A stretch of DNA of 10,250 nt from a bacterium (lineage in GTDB: Bacteria > Zhuqueibacterota > Zhuqueibacteria > Thermofontimicrobiales > Thermofontimicrobiaceae), in NCBI GenBank assembly GCA_025453735.1, contig JALOPY010000043.1:1-10250 (forward strand). The letters run 5' to 3'. A program made the translations under genes and the position numbers. Below the pieces are notes generated by a model. The model did no database searches and was not told the origin of the DNA. It saw nothing but the letters and a program-made list of their open reading frames with translations. The stretch's first letter is position 1. Each line of letters begins with the position of its first letter. This document shows positions 6,503 through 10,250 of this stretch, in pieces.

Positions 6503-6931
6503 ATGAGACTAGAAATTGGAAAACGATTAAAGCTAATCCGAAATAAAAAAGGCATCACTCAATCGGAATTAGGAGAAAAGCTGGGGATACAATTTCAGCA
6601 TGTCAGCAAATACGAGCGAGGCGAGACTGTTCCGACCTGGGAAAATCTGATTAAATTGACCGAGATTTTTGACGTGAACATCAATTGGTTTCTGACCGGA
6701 AAAGGAAAAATGTTCCTTTCGCCTGTCACATATTCCAATGAGAAGGATGGTCCACTTTCGCTGGTACATGATAATGATTCAGACGAGCAACTTGAGGAAA
6801 TTATTGAGGAGCTTCGCAATGATGCTGAGCTGAAAGATCTGATTTATGATTATGTTCAAAATTATCGAAAACTTCGCGTAACGACCTCTAAGCTCCAGGG
6901 GAGAATCGATCAGATGAAGCAAAAATTGTAG
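6503..6931 (+). CDS. XRE-family helix-turn-helix transcriptional regulator
   Basis: This is the only plus-strand gene. It has 142 residues from ATG 6503. Residues 5-62 are a Cro/CI-type helix-turn-helix (IGKRLKLIRNKKGITQSELG, then recognition helix IQFQHVSKYERG, then VPTWENLIKLTEIFDVNINWFLTGKG). This is the typical five-helix fold that ends in a WFLTGKG motif. The rest (about 92-142) is charged and probably helical, ending in a likely coiled coil (LRVTTSKLQGRIDQMKQKL) suited to dimerisation. There is no S24 peptidase part, so RecA-type self-cleavage is not expected. The frame could extend to TTG 6461, but the extra residues are hydrophobic, untypical and not preceded by a ribosome site. ATG 6503 also lacks a clear Shine-Dalgarno sequence. 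Autoregulation and control of the divergent small gene are inferred. The stop abuts the stop of the convergent gene with no base between. Confidence 0.88.
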   Translation: MRLEIGKRLKLIRNKKGITQSELGEKLGIQFQHVSKYERGETVPTWENLIKLTEIFDVNINWFLTGKGKMFLSPVTYSNEKDGPLSLVHDNDSDEQLEEIIEELRNDAELKDLIYDYVQNYRKLRVTTSKLQGRIDQMKQKL

Positions 6932-8038
6932 CTAATAATAAGTTACTTTCACCATTTTTTTAAATTGATCGAATTTCAGCCGATCCCGATTGTAATCATC
7001 GATAAACTTCTTCTGCACCCGCAAAATGCTTTTTGAATAATTTTCCTTAATTGGAATGCTTTTATAGTTGATCGCGATTTCAACCCATTCATCGGGCTGC
7101 AGAGTTTTTAGATTGTGACCATAATTAGACATCACCTGGATTAATTTTTGTTCGACTTTTTCTAAATTCTTCGCACTTTTTGCAGTCTCATCTGGCGCCG
7201 GAGCGGTTATTGAAAAAGAACGTTCCTTCCCCTTTCGAAAAGCATCGGAATAAATCGTGAACAGATTCGAGCCAAATGAAACATCTGTGAAGAAAATGAC
7301 CCCATATCCATTGAAATAAATCCCTTTCACATTGCCAGCAAGGTCGAAATCCATCTTTTGATCAGAATGTTCTAAGGAAGTCTGGATGACTCTCGAAAAA
7401 ATTGAGATGTCTTCATCTTGTGATTTTTTCTCATCAAAATCCACTTTTTTTTCAAACTCCGACAGCGTGATGCTGCCTTTTCGCATGTTAGCTATTTCTC
7501 GAATTGGAACCGAAGCGATCAATTTGTGAGTCGAAAAATCAACGGCGCTTGTTATCGAAGGAACAAAGCCATTGAAATCGACGATCACTGCCACTTTTTC
7601 ATCGGGATGCAAATCACTTAGTGCAGTTGTCCACGAGCTAAGAAATTTAACAATAGACTTTTTCAGCTTTTCAATATCTTTCTCGATTTCATCTGTTAGC
7701 TGTTTTTCTTCCTTTTCTTCATCAATGACAATCAGATTATTCTCTTTGATCTGAAAGCGTTGATTTATCCCAAATGAAATGAAACCTCGATTCAGAAACG
7801 AATAGCTCACATCAAAGATGACCCCGTAATTCGCCAGGTAATATCCCCTGGTATTGGAGCTAAAAAAAGGCAAATTCCCACGCTCCGGCGAAATTAATTT
7901 GTCCAACACGATCTCCATAATTTCAATATCATTGGCGAGATCCTGCCCGGGCAGATTGGGTTGCGAATAGACAAAATTGCCCGGCGATAAAATACCAGAA
8001 CATACCAGTATCACCCCTATTATGTTAAAAATTTTCAT
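6932..8038 (-). CDS. Secreted two-domain (internally duplicated) protein of unknown function
   Basis: I do not recognise a named family. Two ATGs lie in a row at 8041 and 8038. AGGAG sits 3 nt before the first and 6 nt before the second, so 8038 is preferred. Residues are numbered from the first. Residues 1-26 form a Sec signal peptide. The mature part has two copies of one domain, about 38-202 and 211-366. Matched pairs: DIEIMEIVLDKL with DISIFSRVIQTSL; GYYLANYGVIFDV (66-78) with GIYFNGYGVIFFTDV (240-254); LSDLHPDEKVAVIVDF (141-156) with LKTLQPDEWVEIAINY (311-326); SEFEKKV with DQFKKMV. Each copy has a Lys/Glu-rich helix before the HPDE or QPDE motif. No catalytic triad, Cys pair or anchor is visible. 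It follows the ECF sigma/anti-sigma pair on the same strand after 207 bp and may be its partner or target (inference). Confidence 0.85.
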   Translation of the reverse strand: MKIFNIIGVILVCSGILSPGNFVYSQPNLPGQDLANDIEIMEIVLDKLISPERGNLPFFSSNTRGYYLANYGVIFDVSYSFLNRGFISFGINQRFQIKENNLIVIDEEKEEKQLTDEIEKDIEKLKKSIVKFLSSWTTALSDLHPDEKVAVIVDFNGFVPSITSAVDFSTHKLIASVPIREIANMRKGSITLSEFEKKVDFDEKKSQDEDISIFSRVIQTSLEHSDQKMDFDLAGNVKGIYFNGYGVIFFTDVSFGSNLFTIYSDAFRKGKERSFSITAPAPDETAKSAKNLEKVEQKLIQVMSNYGHNLKTLQPDEWVEIAINYKSIPIKENYSKSILRVQKKFIDDYNRDRLKFDQFKKMVKVTYY

Positions 8039-8118
8039 CATTCACTCCTGATTTGTAAAATTCAAAATCACTCCTTTTTAGTAATACGCTTAGCGCACTA
8101 AAGTGCAATTATTTTTCA

Positions 8119-8197
8119 CAAGGAGACACGGAGATCACAGAGTAAACACGGAGAAAAAACTTTTCCGTGAACATCCGTTTGCTCTGTGCCTCATTGT
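8119..8197. repeat. Imperfect long palindrome (CACGGAG/CTCTGTG type dispersed repeat)
   Basis: The left arm from 8119 (GGAGACACGGAGATCACAGAG, then AAACACGGA) is roughly complementary to the right arm 8164-8197 (TCCGTGAACATCCG, then GCTCTGTGCCTC). The centre is A-rich with a tight CACGGA/TCCGTG stem. It resembles the 'ACACGGAG...ACAGAG' repeats that I recall as scattered in many environmental genomes; that link is from memory. It occupies the 207-bp gap between the anti-sigma gene and the duplicated-domain gene and may also act as an RNA hairpin. Confidence 0.6.
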
Positions 8198-8245
8198 TAA
8201 AGAATCATCCTTTTCAAATCCGAAAACCAATTCGCTTTATGTATA

Positions 8246-8923
8246 TTATCTTTCCTGTGCATTGATCAACTGAATCAATTCGTTCAGCGAGCGACCGGTC
8301 TGCTGGATTTGACGATTGGTGTTTTGCTCAATATTGTTCAATCCATAGCCGACCAGGTTCAAATCTTCAACCCGCTGGCGCTCAAAATCCTGTCGCAGTT
8401 GCAATACTGCAGTAGCAATCGCTTTTTGCTGTCGTGCTTCACTTTGCTGAAGCAGTGTGCTCATTAGATAATAATTTTCCTGTTGCAGTTTTTCGACGAC
8501 TTGTTTGGTCGATAAATCGTCCGGGGAAGTCTGTTGCGCAGGTTTTGAAAATAATCCCAGGCTCATTTTAAACTCGCCCTGGCGATATGAAATTTGGGTA
8601 TTGGCAATGGCTAAGACAAGAAAGCAACCGACCGCCGCGAAAACTAACCCGGACGCGATCCTTTTCGGTTGTGGCAGCAGACCCGCGATGTGATTTTTCA
8701 ATCGAGCTAACCACGACACTTTTTCAGTCACCATGATCACATTGAAGTCCGGATCAATGTCCTCCCATTGCTGCAAAATGTTCGATGTTTTTTTCAAGCC
8801 ATCAAATTCCAGCTGACAGGATTGACACCGGGCAAGGTGGGCGAGCAACAGCCTTCGGTTGTCTTCGGAAATCTCATCGTAAAGATAATCCATGAACAAC
8901 GGTTTAAGATCATTACATTTCAT
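8246..8923 (-). CDS. Zinc-finger anti-sigma factor (zf-HC2 type) with membrane helix and coiled-coil tail
   Basis: The protein has 225 residues. The N-terminal anti-sigma zinc-binding domain shows Cys3 and the HxxxCxxC motif at His29, Cys33 and Cys36 (LLLAHLARCQSCQLEF), which holds the cognate sigma factor inactive in the cytoplasm. One membrane helix lies at about 89-108 (ASGLVFAAVGCFLVLAIAN). The outer part has no sensor domain I can name. From about 138 to 225 it is Gln/Glu-rich and probably coiled coil (QQENYYLMSTLLQQSEARQQ), ending in RSLNELIQLINAQER. The start codon overlaps the sigma gene by 11 nt (ATGAAATGTAA), implying translational coupling and a matched pair. The stimulus cannot be read. 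Release would probably need proteolysis or a conformational change across the membrane, as in other members. Confidence 0.9.
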   Translation of the reverse strand: MKCNDLKPLFMDYLYDEISEDNRRLLLAHLARCQSCQLEFDGLKKTSNILQQWEDIDPDFNVIMVTEKVSWLARLKNHIAGLLPQPKRIASGLVFAAVGCFLVLAIANTQISYRQGEFKMSLGLFSKPAQQTSPDDLSTKQVVEKLQQENYYLMSTLLQQSEARQQKAIATAVLQLRQDFERQRVEDLNLVGYGLNNIEQNTNRQIQQTGRSLNELIQLINAQER

Positions 8924-9518
8924 AGTTCAACACCTCCTCGGTAATCTGCCATTGTTCAAAAATTTTTCTCAGTCCATTCAAACCGTAATACATGCGGGAT
9001 TTTATAGTATTCAGAGGCTGGTTGAGCGCCTCGGCAATTTCTCGAAATTTTAATCCCTGGTATTCCTTCATAATAATCACCACTCGTTGTTCCTCGGGCA
9101 ATTGCTGCAACGCTTTCTGGACGATGCTGCCGATCTGCTTCTGGTTCAACCTTGTCTCAGGTGATGCGTCAATTGATTCGTGAAGCTCGTCGGGCAGACG
9201 GTGTCCATCATTCTCATTATTATCCTGAATCAGATCGAGCGATATGAAATTTCGATGGCTCATTTTCTTGATCTCGTCCCTGCATAAGTTGGCAGCAATC
9301 TGGTAAATCCATGACGAAAACTTAGATGGATCACGCAATTTTGCCAGGTTTTTATAGACACGAATAAAAGTTTTTTGCGTCACATCCCTCGAAAGCTCTT
9401 TATTGCCCAGGTAGCGCAAGATAAAATTATACAACGGTTTTTCCCAACGCCAGACCAGAGCATTGAATCTGGATCGATCACCATTCAGGATGTGAGTAAT
9501 CAATTGCGTGTCGGTCAT
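8913..9518 (-). CDS. ECF-type RNA polymerase sigma factor (sigma70 family)
   Basis: The 201-residue protein directs RNA polymerase to a small set of promoters. Region 2 lies at about 17-87, with DVTQKTFIRVYKNL (45-58) and FSSWIYQIAANLCRDEIKK (67-85), the core-binding and -10 recognition helices. A variable acidic linker covers 90-125. Region 4 lies at about 130-187, with LPEEQRVVIIMKEYQGLKF and the -35 helix-turn-helix IAEALNQPLNTIKSRMYYGL. Region 3 is absent, as in all ECF factors. The ATG at 9518 has AGGA just upstream. The stop overlaps the start of the anti-sigma gene, a standard sigma/anti-sigma operon. Autoregulation is likely from the family pattern, and a candidate site is listed upstream. 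The ECF subgroup and target genes cannot be set from sequence reading alone. Confidence 0.95.
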   Translation of the reverse strand: MTDTQLITHILNGDRSRFNALVWRWEKPLYNFILRYLGNKELSRDVTQKTFIRVYKNLAKLRDPSKFSSWIYQIAANLCRDEIKKMSHRNFISLDLIQDNNENDGHRLPDELHESIDASPETRLNQKQIGSIVQKALQQLPEEQRVVIIMKEYQGLKFREIAEALNQPLNTIKSRMYYGLNGLRKIFEQWQITEEVLNYEM

Positions 9519-9554
9519 AGGTTCCTGTCGTCAATTCTTTTGGTTTGTCAACTA

Positions 9555-9584
9555 ATTAGACTCTCTTGTGCAGAAAAAAGTTTT
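9555..9584 (-). promoter_or_regulatory. Candidate ECF-type autoregulatory promoter
   Basis: Read on the minus strand there is AAAACTT (9578-9584), a 16-nt spacer, then GTCTAAT (9555-9561). This resembles the AAC-type -35 and GTC-type -10 of many ECF promoters. The leader would be about 30 nt to the sigma start. With one copy and no comparison this is tentative. Confidence 0.3.
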
Positions 9585-9712
9585 GTCAGTAGCTTGAATT
9601 TTTAATTTGACCTTTTCGCTCACCTTTACTACTCGAAACAAAACCAATAAAGGCAGCTCAAAATTATTATTGGTCTATGTTATATTCAAAACGAAGTGGT
9701 TTTCGGATTTTA

Positions 9713-9745
9713 ACCCTTCCGAATGCTTAAAACCTTCGGAAGGGT
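9713..9745. repeat. Perfect 11-bp inverted repeat in the spacer between the GH172 and sigma genes
   Basis: ACCCTTCCGAA at 9713-9723 and TTCGGAAGGGT at 9735-9745 enclose an 11-nt loop. On the minus strand, the direction of the GH172 transcript, it is followed by TAAAATCC and no T-run. On the plus strand a T8 run comes only about 16 nt later. It is therefore not a classical terminator, though the stable stem could stop or protect the GH172 transcript. The CTTCGGAAGG stem looks like a dispersed repeat type. Confidence 0.6.
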
Positions 9746-9777
9746 ATCCATATGGCAAGATTTTTTTTGTTTGTAAT

Positions 9778-9833
9778 TTTGAATTTGAAATTTGGAAATT
9801 ATTTGGAATTTGGCTATTTGGAACTTGAAATTT
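9778..9833. repeat. Low-complexity TTTGGAA/TTTGAA stretch
   Basis: Several variants of TTTGAA, TTTGGAA and GAATTTG follow one another between the 9713 hairpin and the GH172 stop. No frame in the 9519-9865 spacer looks like a gene. The stretch ends beside a short GCAGC-TT-GCTGC palindrome at 9834-9845. Confidence 0.6.
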
Positions 9834-9865
9834 GCAGCTTGCTGCGCTATGCGTTCTGTCCCATA

Positions 9866-10250
9866 CTACTTCACTTCCAGATAATCCCTATCCGGCAATT
9901 TCGGAAATGACGCATGTGGTTCCTTCTGATACCAGAACGCTACCGAAGCGATATCATCCTGCAACGGCAAATACCTGCCGCCAGACATCCAGCCCAATGC
10001 CTGCATCGTCACCTTTAAATCCTTTTCAAAACGAACGGGATCCATGATGTGCCAGCGGTAGAGACCAAATCGCTGCTGGGAGTTCCAGAGTCCATCGGGT
10101 TTCAAAACCTGCGGCATGCCCGCATAAGGCGTGGTGTACTCATAATATTGATCATCCGCCACGAAACCATAAGAGCCGCAGAAGTAATCTTCAGTGCCGG
10201 TGCCACAAATGGTTGGAAATTCTTTGTCGCCATCGATGAAAAATTTAATC
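9866..10250 (-). CDS. GH172 (DUF2961) family glycoside hydrolase, C-terminal part only
   Basis: The last 127 residues are visible. The start is beyond the right edge, and the stop is TAG at 9866-9868. The signature CGTGTEDYFCGSYGF near the beginning, then VADDQYYEYTTPYAG, GLYRWHIMDPVRFEKDL and the end segment YLPLQDDIASVAFWYQKEP, are hallmarks of DUF2961. This family was classified as GH172 from enzymes acting on fructofuranose dianhydrides and arabinofuranosides. The Glu in GTGTEDYF and the Glu in YYEY are candidates for the acidic active-site pair, but this is inferred from conservation. Substrate and any signal peptide cannot be seen. The in-frame GTG at 10162 is internal, not a start. The gene precedes the sigma operon on the same strand with a 347-bp spacer, so a separate transcript is likely. 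Confidence 0.93.
   Translation of the reverse strand, partial: IKFFIDGDKEFPTICGTGTEDYFCGSYGFVADDQYYEYTTPYAGMPQVLKPDGLWNSQQRFGLYRWHIMDPVRFEKDLKVTMQALGWMSGGRYLPLQDDIASVAFWYQKEPHASFPKLPDRDYLEVK

Noticed and set aside
9713..9745. Classical Rho-independent terminator of the GH172 gene
   Set aside because: The stem is good, but no T-run follows directly on the minus strand; listed as an inverted repeat instead.

Overview
The window reads like a chromosomal segment from an uncultured bacterium of the FCB type (Calditrichota/KSB1-like). This is an inference from style, not a marker-gene call. It rests on long FN3-repeat surface proteins, a PEGA plus DUF5683-like protein, a sugar phosphotransferase with an arginine-rich insert, an ECF sigma/anti-sigma pair, moderate-to-low GC, AT-rich spacers and many degenerate dispersed repeats. 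No rRNA, tRNA, CRISPR array or intact transposase was seen. Every likely gene except one (an XRE regulator) lies on the minus strand.

Layout, left to right. At 1-2711 (minus) is the 5' part of a large exported FN3 protein that runs off the left edge. It holds four back-to-back units of exactly 306 nt plus a partial fifth. At 2771-3520 (minus) is a PEGA-domain protein with a DUF5683-like membrane part. At 3712-4665 (minus) is a monotopic sugar-1-phosphate transferase that would start a lipid-linked glycan. These three run the same way with gaps of 59 and 191 bp and may be co-transcribed.

From 4727 to 6171 there is no convincing gene. This stretch holds a very AT-rich block (about 5097-5335), a short 10-bp repeat, a 3 x 27-nt repeat and two diverged 86-bp direct repeats. 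At 6172-6357 (minus) is a 61-residue coiled-coil-like protein, divergent from an XRE-family repressor-like regulator at 6503-6931 (plus). A strong sigma70-like promoter lies between them.

At 6932-9518 (minus) is a sigma-factor module. It comprises an ECF sigma factor, an overlapping zinc-binding anti-sigma factor and, after a gap with an imperfect palindrome, a secreted protein of unknown function built from two copies of one domain. The stop codon of that last gene directly abuts the stop of the convergent XRE gene. After a repeat-filled spacer (9519-9865), the right edge (9866-10250, minus) holds the C-terminal end of a GH172 (DUF2961) glycoside hydrolase.

Working picture (inference): the left cluster is about cell-surface glycan and surface or adhesive protein production. 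The middle is a small regulatory island set among repeats. The right module is an envelope-signalling sigma system with an unknown secreted partner. The least described items are the duplicated-domain protein, the tiny coiled-coil/XRE pair, and the repeat cluster at 5521-6048.
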